Origin: Haplomitrium mnioides
Lineage: Eukaryota; Marchantiophyta; Haplomitriopsida; Calobryales
Direction of reading: 5' to 3'
Length of the DNA stretch: 46,934 nt
Assembly: GCA_049999725.1 (NCBI GenBank)
Contig: JBNGIS010020193.1
Location: forward strand, 1 to 46,934
The notes beneath the pieces were generated by a model. That model was not told where the DNA came from and searched no databases. It saw nothing but the letters and a program-made list of their open reading frames with translations. Positions within the stretch are counted from its first letter, which is position 1, and each line of letters starts with the position of its first letter. A program made the position numbers and the translations under genes. Of the stretch, positions 33,961-42,499 are shown piece after piece.

Positions 33961-34515
33961 TTGAATGAGGATTTTGTTGAGTTTTTGGCACAAAGAATGC
34001 TCACCAACAAGTATGCGTACAATTTTTTTATAGTGGTGGTTGACCTGAAATGTGGGTTGAAGTATAAGTCAGAGTTTGACATCAGGAACCCTGACAAGTA
34101 TCATTACGAGATTGCAGGAGGCAATTACAGTGCTGCATCAAGGCATCTACTAATCACGAAATACGGAGCGAAGAACCCTACTCTGTCGCTCTGCAATTGT
34201 TATGTCTACGTAGGCCTCACACCAATAGAGACCCGTATTTTTGCTAGCGATGACAATTACGACGAGAGGTATAGACTGGAAATTACCTCCATTCAAAAGG
34301 TCGAGTATTGGCATCATAAATTTGTGGAGAGTGGGATGGTTTCATCCCAAAAATTAAAAAGAGAGCTAGTTCTGGAGATCAAACCCAAGTCGACTCTTGA
34401 GAAGACAATCACCTCTCAAGACAACTGGTTCCAACTAGCGTTCCAAAGTGGCGAGCTCTGGGAATTACAACAGAGCATATTTTCAATGTGGGAGAAAAAT
34501 AAATTGAAGGGCTAG
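33961..34515 (+). pseudogene. ParB-like domain segment of the methyltransferase gene
   Basis: The best-preserved stretch of exon 2, about 184 codons. It contains PDKYHYEIAGGNYSAASRHL, where a ParB/Srx-type domain would have its G-[EG]-[HN]-[RS] substrate loop, a Cys-rich strand (LSLCNCYVYVGLTP) and a final helix region with ASDDNYDERYRLE, the position of the (H)N motif in ParB-like proteins. The outer copy keeps the second half at 13584-13949 (minus). In ParB proteins this fold binds CTP and DNA; whether that holds here is unknown. The Arg of the usual GEHR is replaced by Tyr/Ser. Confidence 0.55.
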
Positions 34516-34894
34516 AAGCCTAAGGCCAAGGGGTCGTTGAGAATAGAAGACATGAAGTAGACGCATTGGAGGTCCTTTTAGGGTCTTCCTAATGAGGTGA
34601 AGATTTCAGTTTTGAAGCGGGTGGAAGCTGGAGAGCTTTCAATCAACGAGATGTCTCTGGAGGCGGAGAGAAACAAATTTTTGGCGGTAATGGTGAAAAG
34701 TTTTTGTTCTGAGGTGTATTGCAGTATGTGGGAGGAGGCAAGAGAGAAGTACCCTCTTCACACTTAAGAGTCCAAGATGGCCTCATTTTATTCAAGCTTC
34801 GAGAAGCTTTTGGTAAGTTCTTCCTTTCACACCACATTCATTTCTTTGTAGTTGCATTGAATTTTTTGTAAATTATCCTTTGTTTTAAAAAAAA

Positions 34895-35390
34895 GTTTGG
34901 GGTCCATGTGCGCATGGACATCAAAGTCAATACGCACATGGACTTCAAAGTCCATACGAGCTTGGACTGCAAAGCCCTCGCACAAAAGGACTTTGATCTC
35001 CATGCGCTCATGGACTTCTCAGTTCAAGCACGCTTGGACTTTTAAAGTCCATGTTCGCTTGAACACCAAAGTCCATGTGCGCATTGAGATCGAAGTCCTT
35101 TTGCACAAAGACTGCGACGTCTATGCGCATCTGGCTTTCGATGTCCTTGTAACCAAGGACATCAAAGTCCATGCGCATATGGACTTCACAGTCCAAGCGA
35201 GCAAGGACAACAAAGTCCATGCGCGCATGGACTTCGTAGTCCAAACAAACAAGGCCAACAAAGTCTATGCGCCATGTACGGACTTCGATGTCCATGCGCG
35301 CATGGACATTGTTGTTCCTGCATGCTTGGACTGCGTAGTCCATACGCACATTGACTTCAATGTCCATACGCGCATGGAAGTCAATGTCAT
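34895..35390. repeat. 24-bp palindrome array in intron 2 (inner copy)
   Basis: About 20 units in the 638-bp intron 34813-35450. Units include GTCCATGCGCGCATGGAC (at 35215 and 35290) and the fully changed but still symmetric GTCCTTGTAACCAAGGAC (35143-35160). Splice sites are TTG|GTAAGT and TTTTGTGCAG|G, both matched in the outer copy. A 193-codon frame across the array is a phase artefact. Confidence 0.9.
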
Positions 35391-35450
35391 TCTCTACCTC
35401 AAAAATGTTTTTTATCTCTCCCTAATGTTTTTTGTTTTGTTTTTGTGCAG

Positions 35451-36728
35451 GGGGACAAAATTTTTAAATGACAACTAGCAAAAAATTTGACAACAACTGC
35501 GAAAGGTCGAAAAAATCAGAGGTCGAAGAAGCCCTTGAAGATCAAGACCAGCCTCCAACCTTAGTCTCATATGCTCTTGCTTTTCTACTCTACTGCCAAA
35601 AGGCTAGAGAGTGGAAAGCACGGCAGCAAAGTGGTGCTGCATCTCTCTATACTGAAGGAGTTGTGAGAGATGAGGAAGAAGATTTAATGTCCTATATCGA
35701 TGGTCTTAACATGGCATTTTATCAAGTCCATAGGGAGGCCAACGCTCGACAATTGAAGGGCCTTGTGAAACCTAAGTGTTTCAATTTGGCTATTGCTGAT
35801 ATTCCTTACAGTTACAACCTTAAAGAATGTAAGCATAATGACTCTGAACCTTTCTCAAAAGATGACATTTTTGACATGGTATCATCTTTTGCGACAATTA
35901 CAACTTCGGGCTTTTGGTCATTTGTTATTATTCATTTGTCGCAACAATTTAGCATTGTCAAGGATGCCTTTTTGGAAGTCTGCTATGCAATCGACCATGA
36001 CATCTGGTAAGTTGTTCTTTGATTTTTTATTTTTTTTTAATTTCTCTTTTTTTTACTTCTCCTGCATTTTGGTTGCAATGTTTGATTTGTTTTTTTTTTC
36101 TTTTTATAGGGACAAAAGCAATATCCATCATTCTGGTGGTCCCAAAATCGCACATGCCCACGAATATTGGACTGTGGGCTATTGGACTAAAGAAGGAAAG
36201 AGGAGCATGAGGCTCTTTAATTTGCAGCTTGCTTCTTCAATCAGACTTCCTCGGCAGATCATGCGTAGTGTTTTAAGTTGTCCTACGGCTTCTGCCAAAC
36301 TTAAACATCCAAAAGATGATGCTCTTGTCAATGTTTATCAGAAGCCGCATGCTCTTTATAAATTTTTCATTGACCATTTGTCAACAAAGCAGGATTGGAT
36401 CCTAGATCTCTGCTCTGGGTCTGGCACAGGCTTTGTTTGTGCTTTAAAGCTGATGCAAAATTGCATTGTCGTGGAATATGATAGATGTCAGTCTATCTAC
36501 ATTTGTCAGAAGGTTTTGACAATGGCTTCTTTGCCATCCAATGTGACTAAGTCACAGATATTTTATGCATACTACAAGGAACCTATTCCTCCTGGTACTG
36601 CAGGTGCTACAGTTAACTTTATTGCAATATCTGAGACTGGAAAGTCTTGCCAGGACTCTCTAGCGGCTGTAGATGCTCAGCCTTTGGATCTAGATGAGAC
36701 CATTCCTCCCAAGGAAGATAGAGTTTGA
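35451..36728 (+). pseudogene. methyltransferase catalytic domain, exons 3-4
   Basis: Two exons joined across a 103-bp intron (36007-36109; CTG|GTAAGT donor, TTTTTATAG| acceptor). Together they encode about 380 residues covering motif IV (DIPY), the helix and strand after it, a short probable target-recognition region of about 110 residues, motif X-like QKPHALYKFF and motif I (DLCSGSGTGFV). The reading frame is open apart from the upstream 1-nt deletion. An HMM match to the N4/N6 methylase family (PF01555) would confirm it. Of all copies in the window this one is closest to functional. Confidence 0.8.
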
Positions 36729-36839
36729 GGATTTGTTTGAACAAATTGTATTATTAATAAAGTTTTATTTTTACAAAGTTTTATTTGCCAAAGTTTTATC
36801 TTGTTGCACTCTCAATCTATTGTCCTTTCATCTTGATTC

Positions 36840-37280
36840 AATTTGGTGCACCTAAGAATGGTTTGAGTCAATTGTTAGTCTAAGAATGGTTTAAAGTTAA
36901 TTGCTAATCTAAGGATGATTTGGAGTTAATTGCTAATCTAAGAATGGTTTGGAGTCCATGCGCGCATAAGCTTTAAGGTTATTCTTCAAAGTCCTTGCAC
37001 GCATAAGCCAAAGAGTTCTCATTCAAAGTTCATGTGCACATAAGCTTTAGGGTTCTTGTTTAGAATCCTAACGCGGAAAGGATTTAAGATTCTAGTTCAA
37101 AGTCCATACATGCATAGCTTTATTGTTCTTGTGCAGAGTCTAGGCACGCATAGGCTTTAGAATTCTCATTCGAAGTCTATCCGTTCATAGGCTTAAGGGT
37201 TCTAGTTTGGAGTCTATGCTTACATAGGATTTAATAGCTACGATGCTCAAATTCTAGTTCAAAGTCCGTACTAGACTAGA
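36840..37280. repeat. 36-bp array between methyltransferase stop and right TIR
   Basis: First three units of TCTAAGAATGGTTTGGAGT type (36850-36955), then about eight units around 36 bp long, each with one palindrome-like core (CCATGCGCGCATAAG near 36957, CATGTGCACATAAG near 37031) followed by CTTTAGGGTTCT. Same core as the intron arrays but different spacing. Confidence 0.75.
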
Positions 37281-37590
37281 CATTCACATTTGCTTGTAAT
37301 TGTTTTTCATAAAAGAATATATGTTTTATTTTATTTTTTATGAATTTATTGTATTCACAATAGTGTGAGGTTTTAATAAAATATTTCAATAACCAAAATG
37401 CTTGTTTTCTAGGGTGTTTATTATAAAGAAATGTTTCAAATATAATCTCAATGTAAAATACGTAATTTTTATTTCTAAAAAACGATTTTCTTTATGAAAA
37501 AAAGACAACAAACATAAAATTGATGTTTTTTAATACCAAATCATAAAAAAAATATTTTTGACTACCAAGTGAAATAGGAGCTCAGTAGCG
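37281..37590. other. AT-rich methyltransferase-side end of inner element
   Basis: No gene. AT-rich DNA leading to the right TIR; unlike the transposase-side end module, it has no second copy in the window that I can align. Confidence 0.5.
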
Positions 37591-37616
37591 GTTCTTGGTT
37601 CAAAATAGCGGTTGTT
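37591..37616 (-). repeat. right TIR of inner element
   Basis: Reverse complement of the left TIR with one mismatch at position 12. Followed on the plus strand by the AATC duplication at 37617-37620. Confidence 0.9.
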
Positions 37617-38060
37617 AATCTCAAAAAACGCATATCCGAGAGGCATTGTTAGAAAAAAAGAATTATCTGCTAAAGGAGTTTTTGTATGTGAGTGGATGGA
37701 TAGTTTTCTTCAAGGGCACTGCAAGAGAATGCCCACTCAAGAAGTTTATAACTTGCTCGATAATTTTACAAAATGGGAAGTTTATAACTACTACACAACT
37801 TATTTGAAAGAGAAAGATCTTGATTGTATTCTTAGTTTCTAGGGTTTTACAAAACATTGGAGAACTCATTTTCCAAATGTAAAAATTCCAAAACCCCATA
37901 GATTTGTTGTTTGTGAAACATGCAAAGAAATAAAATGTTTGCGAGAAAAATCTATCTTGCAGTACGACAAATGTAGCAAATTTTCTCTTCTTTTGACACC
38001 TTTGATTAATCCATGGTTTTTTTCTAGACTCAAAGCTTAGTTTGAGAAGCTTATGTTTTC
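37617..38060 (+). pseudogene. transposase-like gene, outer copy, 3' part
   Basis: Continues the gene cut at 17411: reads on from NLKNA-type sequence into RKKELSAKGVFVCEWMDSF, KRMPTQEVYNLL, TTYLKEKDLD, then TKHWRTHFPNVKIPKPHRF and VCETCKEIKCLREKS (37870-37965). The C-x2-C pair after PHRF looks like a small zinc-binding element. One TAG sits at about 37840. The frame ends near SRLKA. The DGIDQ exon seen in the inner copy is missing here: between about 38530 and 38550 the sequence jumps to the terminal module. Confidence 0.7.
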
Positions 38061-38534
38061 TCAACTTAGAGCTAAAATATTTTTTTTTTTGTTAAATTGT
38101 TCATCAAACAAGATTTGAGTCGAATAATTCTTAACAACTTGAGTTGTGAGAAGAGAGTCTATGTTTGCATATGGTCGGTTGTTTTAAGTTTCAATCTTAA
38201 ACTTGTCTATAGTCATATAAAGCGAGAAAATGAATTTGATTCTTGGTAATGACCTTAGCGTTGTAACAAGTTTTGTTTTTGTGGCTTTAAATCAATAGCT
38301 CTTGTTAAGAAAAACAATACCAAGAATCCTTTTTATTGTTTGCAAATCCTATATGCAGATAGGATTTGTTCTTGTTTCTTTTAAAACCAGTCGTGACAAC
38401 AATCATAACAAGCCCTGATATTGGTATTGTTGTATTGGTCATATACGCGCATACAATTAGTTATTGTCTCCACTCATTCTAAACGTTCAGAGGATGTGTT
38501 TTGATTTGTAACCCTTTGTTAGCAAATTTTGTTT
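38061..38534 (+). other. transposase intron-like region with palindromes
   Basis: Homologous to 18720-18250 read on the minus strand. Contains the palindrome with arms AATCCTAT/ATAGGATT (38343-38365) and CATATACGCGCATAC near 38439. No coding frame. Confidence 0.55.
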
Positions 38535-38813
38535 TTCTTCTTGAAACAAGCCACAATTTTTATACTATTTATTGATTTTGAGGTTTCTAATCTTTTCATA
38601 AAAACTAAGAATATCGTTCAATTTTGCATAAGAAAATTTTTTCTGGATCTATCAAGCTTGCTAAACCTACCAAAAAATAAACCACAAAAACTCATGTATA
38701 TTTTTTTAAATAACCTTGTTTTCTCTGTTTTTTTAGCTTGAAAACGATGATTTTTTCATTTAAAAAGTTCATGTTCTGAGTAGCTTATTTTTTGGTTCAA
38801 AGTAGTGGTTCTT
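38535..38813 (+). repeat. terminal module and right TIR of the outer element
   Basis: Matches the subterminal modules at 7405 and 17665. It ends GGTTCAAAGTAGTGGTTCTT at 38813; the last bases differ from the GGTTGTT of the inner element. The following GAGT may be its target duplication, but the left partner was not found. Confidence 0.7.
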
Positions 38814-39315
38814 GAGTATGTCATTCTACAATTATATTTTTAGTCTTCTATGTTCATAGATTTAACTATCTGTTGTGTATGTTTGATAGAGGTTCAAAAA
38901 AAAGATTATATATTAAGAAAAATGAGTACCTCTTGATTATTGTATTGTTTCTTGTAATTGTTTGTGTATACGTCTTGTGTTAGCAATCGTAAGGAAGAAA
39001 AGAAATAACTATGTCAGAAATAGAAGTTCGCCTCTCTTGCTATGATTCGTTGTTCTTAGACACACTATTACTGTCGTGTATGGTCTTTGTCATTGCTCCA
39101 ACATAAGTTGAACTAATATAAAGACTTGAGTATAAGCATTAGTCATATCTTAAAACTACATAGTTAGGAATTCACTTGGCTTATTCAAGAATATGAGTGT
39201 TAATTTTTATGTTACTCATCTCAACAACATGCTAAAAAAATTGTTGATCATCTATAAATTGTTAAGGTTTGATTCTATAGTTTGCACCTCTTTAATTGTC
39301 TAAATAAGTAGATCT
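38814..39315. other. unassigned AT-rich spacer
   Basis: About 500 bp between the transposon end and the copia LTR. No gene, repeat or RNA signature seen. Confidence 0.5.
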
Positions 39316-39462
39316 TGTTGTAGTGTATGAGTCACATAGAGAGAGAGAGACTGCACCGCCCAACATTCCTTTGTGTATTGATCAATGAGATAATGAGAGA
39401 TCAACGTCTCTCTTATATGTACATACATTCTATATATAGGAGTATCACTATGTTCTATAACA
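39316..39462 (-). repeat. copia 3' LTR
   Basis: Minus strand TGTTATAGAACATAGTG to CACTACAACA, 147 bp, with a TATA-like CTATATATAG near 39430-39440. The polypurine tract AAAGGGGAG (39463-39471, minus) adjoins it. Confidence 0.7.
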
Positions 39463-39471
39463 CTCCCCTTT

Positions 39472-39849
39472 GGCTGATTCTTCTCCTGTAATCAGCCACA
39501 TTTGATAGGACTAGTGTATATCCTATATATGTGTAGTCTCATTAAAACCCTCCTGCTTTCTTCTGAGGGAAAGAGTGCTACCACATATATAGTATTTGGT
39601 AAAATAAATGAATATAATTTTTGGAGTTCATAATATGAAAACTGTATGATGTGTTTCTAAGTTATCAAATCATGATAAGGTGATCATGTCGTTGTAGGCA
39701 GTTCTCCTCGATCTTTTTGTTGTGCTATCTTCTGGTCCTGAATGCTTGTTGTGCTCCACGAAATCATATGTGAGATGTCCAACCTGTGTTTGAATAGCTG
39801 CATTATAAAATGACTGTAAACAATCTTGTGGTCAGCATCAATATATATA
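39472..39849 (-). other. copia 3' untranslated region
   Basis: Between the RNase H stop and the polypurine tract. No frame seen. Confidence 0.5.
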
Positions 39850-41000
39850 TCAAGAAGCATAACTCATGAATCTGAAATTTGACAGCAGGTCAGAATAATA
39901 ATAAGAATATGTATGTTTCTTGTAGATTTCAGACAGTTTTCTGAGACCAATACCCTCTGTGTGCTCTTTATGTAGAGCGGGAGGTAGAGGTTTTGTGAAC
40001 ATGTCATCTCTGTTTAGTTTACTAGGTATCCATTGTACCTTGATTTTGTCATTATGTTGTTCATGAGTATAGAAAAATTTTGGGGCTATGTGTTTTATTC
40101 TATCGCCCTTGATGAAACCTTGAGCGATTTGGTCAACACATGGCTTGTTGTCCTCAAATATAGATGTAGGTGCTTGGATGAGGGGTTGGCCTGTGTTGGA
40201 GTTAATATGGTCAATGAGTTGGCGTAACCAAATACACTCTCTACTTGCTTCATACAGAGCTATTATCTCCGCATGGTTTGTAGAGGTGGTAGTGATTGTT
40301 TGTTTTGTGCTTTTCCATGATATGGCTGTACCCCTTTTGAGGAATACATATCCCGTTTGTGACTTTACATCGTCGGGATCAAATAAGTATCCGGCATCAG
40401 CATTTCCTATAATGTCATAGTCTGCAGTTTTCGGGAAGAACAGTCCCATGTCTGTGGTACCTTTAAGGTATCTGAAAATCCTTTTGATGCTATTCCAATG
40501 TCGTATAGTCGGTTGGGAACTGTGTCTTGCTAGTAAGTTCACGGCGAAAGCTATGTCTGGTCTTGTTTGATTTGCAAGGTACATCAGTGCTCCTATTGCT
40601 GAAAGGTACGGTTTTTCAGGTCCCAGTGTTGGTTCTGTTTCTTTTCTTTTTGAGAACATGTCCCTCGTAGGATATGATGATCTTACTTCCATAGGGGTGC
40701 TCGTTGGATGAGCTTTATCCATGTTGAACTGTTTAAGGATTTTGAATGTGTAAGTGGATTGATGGATTAGGATTCCGTCTTGTAGATGTTTAAACTATAT
40801 TCCCAAGCAGAAGTCAGGTTCCTCAATGTCTCGCATTTTGAATATGTCCTTCAGTTTCTCAATGGTGTTGTTGGCTAGTCATGGTGTGCCAAAAATGTTA
40901 ATGTCATCTACATATATTGCTACTATAACGTATTCAGGGTTTTCCTATTCCATAAAGAGGCATGGTGCAATGTCCTCATTGGTGAAGTTTAGAGTCATCA
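39850..41000 (-). pseudogene. copia RT C-terminal half and RNase H
   Basis: Catalytic AIYVDDINIFG intact near 40910. Then FCLGI, TSTPMEVR, PYLSAIGALMYLANQTRPDI near 40600, and the RNase H residues in GNADAGYL (40410), STNHAEIIALYEASRECIWL near 40260 and EDNKPCV near 40135. The part from 40722 to 39850 is one open frame of 290 codons. Upstream stops at about 40945, 40880 and 40795 (TAG, TGA, TAG). The later residues run through KLNRDDMFTKPLPP, the usual end of copia RNase H. Confidence 0.9.
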
Positions 41001-41004
41001 TTTC

Positions 41005-41140
41005 TTATTTGAATCTTTGATACCAGTTTCTACCGCTTTGTTTAAGTCCATACATTGATTGCATGACTTGTACAACCATCTTTGAGCCTGATATGTCTGA
41101 TGATATTCCAATTGCTTTCATAGATTGCTCTGCCAGTTGT
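41005..41140 (-). pseudogene. copia RT middle part
   Basis: VMQSMYGLKQSGRNWYQRF near 41060-41005, the conserved YGLKQ block. It is in the same frame as RT sequence beyond the insert at 41140-41625. Confidence 0.8.
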
Positions 41141-41625
41141 CTGCCTTTGTGTATATTTTCGCGATGGAGGACTATAGGTCCCTTTGTATGTTCATTGTAC
41201 ATCTGTTTTGCTGGCTGGACTAAAGGTCCAGTGTATTGTTGCTTGTTTAGCAGATCATTTGTGGGGACTGAAGGTCTGTTGTAGTGATTCGTGCTCAGCA
41301 AGTTTGCTGGCTTTATATATGATCTGTTCTCTATTGTTTGCAACGTGTCATCCATCGCCTGGCATTTTCTTTTTGTCATAAGGACAGAGGGTCCTTGTTT
41401 TGCCTTCAGACCGTTATGTACGGAAGGTCCTTCATGACTTGTGTATCTTCTTTGGACGATAGGTCCATCTGCAGAATGTTGGCCGTGAGAGACAAAAGGT
41501 CCATTCTCTCTTTGCTGGTTGTGAGGGACAAAAGGTCCGCTTTCACATTTCTGGCCGTGAGGGACAAAAGGTCCACTTTCACATTTCTGGCCGTGAAGGA
41601 CAAAAGGTCTAACCTCAGTTGGCTA
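41140..41625 (-). repeat. in-frame 12-codon repeat insert inside RT
   Basis: About 160 codons lie between the APPE and YGLKQ blocks of RT, where relatives have a short link. In the RT frame they read as 12-residue units starting GPFV (GPFVPHGQKCES, GPFVPHNQQREN, GPFVSHGQHSAD, GPIVQRRYTSHE), then longer diverged ones (TGPLVQPAKQM, KGPIVLHR). At DNA level each unit carries GGAC-N5-GTCC, for example GGACAAAAGGTCC four times at 36-bp steps (41480-41605). A TAG near 41622 precedes the array. Confidence 0.75.
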
Positions 41626-42429
41626 TTTCTCCCCCTCAATGTGGAATGATATCCTGGATATGAGCTCAGGGGGTGCCTTCATAAAAATTTGATTGTCGAG
41701 TATGCCATATAAGTAGGCAGTAATGACATCCATGATATGCATGATGAGGTTGCGTTGAATTGCAAATGCTATCATATATCTATATGTGATCGTATCCATG
41801 ACTGGTGAGTATGTCATATTGTAATCTTTTCCAGGGATTTGTGCGTATCCTTTCGCGACGAGTCTTACTTTGTATCTCGTGACTTTGCCTTTTGCATTTC
41901 TTTTCCTGACAAATATAAATCTGTAGTCTGTCAGGTTCATGTCTGGTGTGGCAGGTATGACTGATCTGAATACTTGTCGATGTATGAGTGAGTCAAGTTC
42001 TGAGTGTATGGCTTTTTCCCATTGTGGCCAATCTAGCCTTGATTGCGCATCTTGTACTGATATAGGATCGGGTATGGTATTGTCTATAGTCTGGGATACT
42101 GAATAGGCAAACATGTCGTTTATGTCGGTTTGGTCACGTTTCCAGATATAACCAGTAAATGTGTAGTCAATCACGATTTCTTCATTTTCTGGGATTGAAT
42201 GTGTATGTAGTATTTCTTGTATGTGGTTGGGATGTGGTTGTATTTCAGGGCTAGTGAGTAAAGATGTTGGCGTTTTCGGCTTGTTTTTGGAGCCTAATGG
42301 TCTGCCTCTTTTGGCTTTATGTGCAATATCGGTAGCCGCAGTTGAATCTTTTTGTAGTCTTGCAGGAGCATTTGCTGCTTCAACATGAGACTTAGTGAGG
42401 TTGGCGACGTTATTGAATGCATCCGGCAT
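41626..42429 (-). pseudogene. copia RT N-terminal part
   Basis: Linker with KRGRPLGSKNKPK near 42310, then RT fingers: WPQWEKAIHSELDSL near 42020, YKVRLVAKGYAQIPGKDYN near 41870, SPVMDTITYRYMIAFA, MDVITAYLYGILDNQIFMKAPPE near 41700. One open frame of 268 codons. In most copia elements the first catalytic Asp is in MDVKTAFL; here MDVITAYL keeps it. Confidence 0.9.
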
Positions 42430-42499
42430 TCTGATTAGTGTTTGTTGTAAGTGTAGAAGTCTCTAAACTTCGTAGTCTGATTGTCTTGTTCTAGGATCA

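Larger units (their letters stand above)
21042..36728 (+). pseudogene. ParB-like/beta-class DNA methyltransferase gene, inner copy
   Basis: Exon 1 is 21042-21400 (start ATG lost; ends AAG|GTAAAT). Exon 2 is 27086-27366 plus about 33661-34812, interrupted by an LTR element; exon 3 is 35451-36006; exon 4 is 36110-36728. Exon 2 encodes a basic linker and a ParB/sulfiredoxin-like segment: YEIAGGNYSAASRHLL near 34108, then YVYVGLTPIETRIFASDDN near 34200. Exon 3 has motif IV, IADIPYSYNLKE (near 35800), then GFWSFVIIHLSQQF. Exon 4 has QKPHALYKFFIDHL followed by motif I, ILDLCSGSGTGFVCALKL, and VEYDRCQ (36340-36490). The IV-then-I order and the KP..L..FI lead-in are typical of beta-class N6-adenine/N4-cytosine DNA methyltransferases. 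ParB plus methyltransferase fusions are known in bacteria and phages. Motif IV is DIPY rather than DPPY. Damage: missing start, stops (mostly TAG), a 1-nt deletion near 35510, two insertions. Exons 3-4 are nearly intact. Confidence 0.8.
17412..37616. mobile_element. inner copy of the methyltransferase transposon, 20.2 kb with nested LTR elements
   Basis: Complete from TIR to TIR: starts AACAACCGCTACTTTGAACC at 17412, and the minus strand from 37616 starts AACAACCGCTATTTTGAACC; both continue AAGAAC, giving one mismatch in 26. Target duplication AATC. Order: transposase-side end module, transposase-like gene (minus), divergent upstream region (partly an N gap), methyltransferase gene (plus), palindrome array, TIR. 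Subtracting the chromovirus (4.9 kb) and the long-LTR element (about 6.3 kb) leaves about 9 kb. The transposase gene lacks its 3' part, so this copy cannot be autonomous. The superfamily is not settled: a 4-bp duplication is compatible with Sola and a few others. Confidence 0.85.
11020..38813. mobile_element. outer copy of the methyltransferase transposon (interrupted)
   Basis: Gene order is methyltransferase on the minus strand (15579 to about 11495) and transposase-like gene on the plus strand (from 16205), divergent from a shared upstream region. The transposase gene stops at 17411 and resumes at 37617, the gap being the inner element. The right end is at 38813: the plus strand ends in GGTTCAAAGTAGTGGTTCTT, a diverged TIR. 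I could not find a matching left TIR; homology to the inner element's 3' array runs out at about 11020, so the left end is probably lost or badly decayed. Confidence 0.7.

Noticed and set aside
34897-35478. 193-codon open frame across the palindrome array as a repeat protein
   Set aside because: The 24-bp period divides by three and the units are palindromic, so most frames on both strands stay open. The array lies between splice sites conserved in two copies.
17412-37616. bacterial contamination as the source of the methyltransferase
   Set aside because: Introns with matched splice sites, embedding between eukaryotic transposon ends, and insertion by plant-type LTR elements rule this out.
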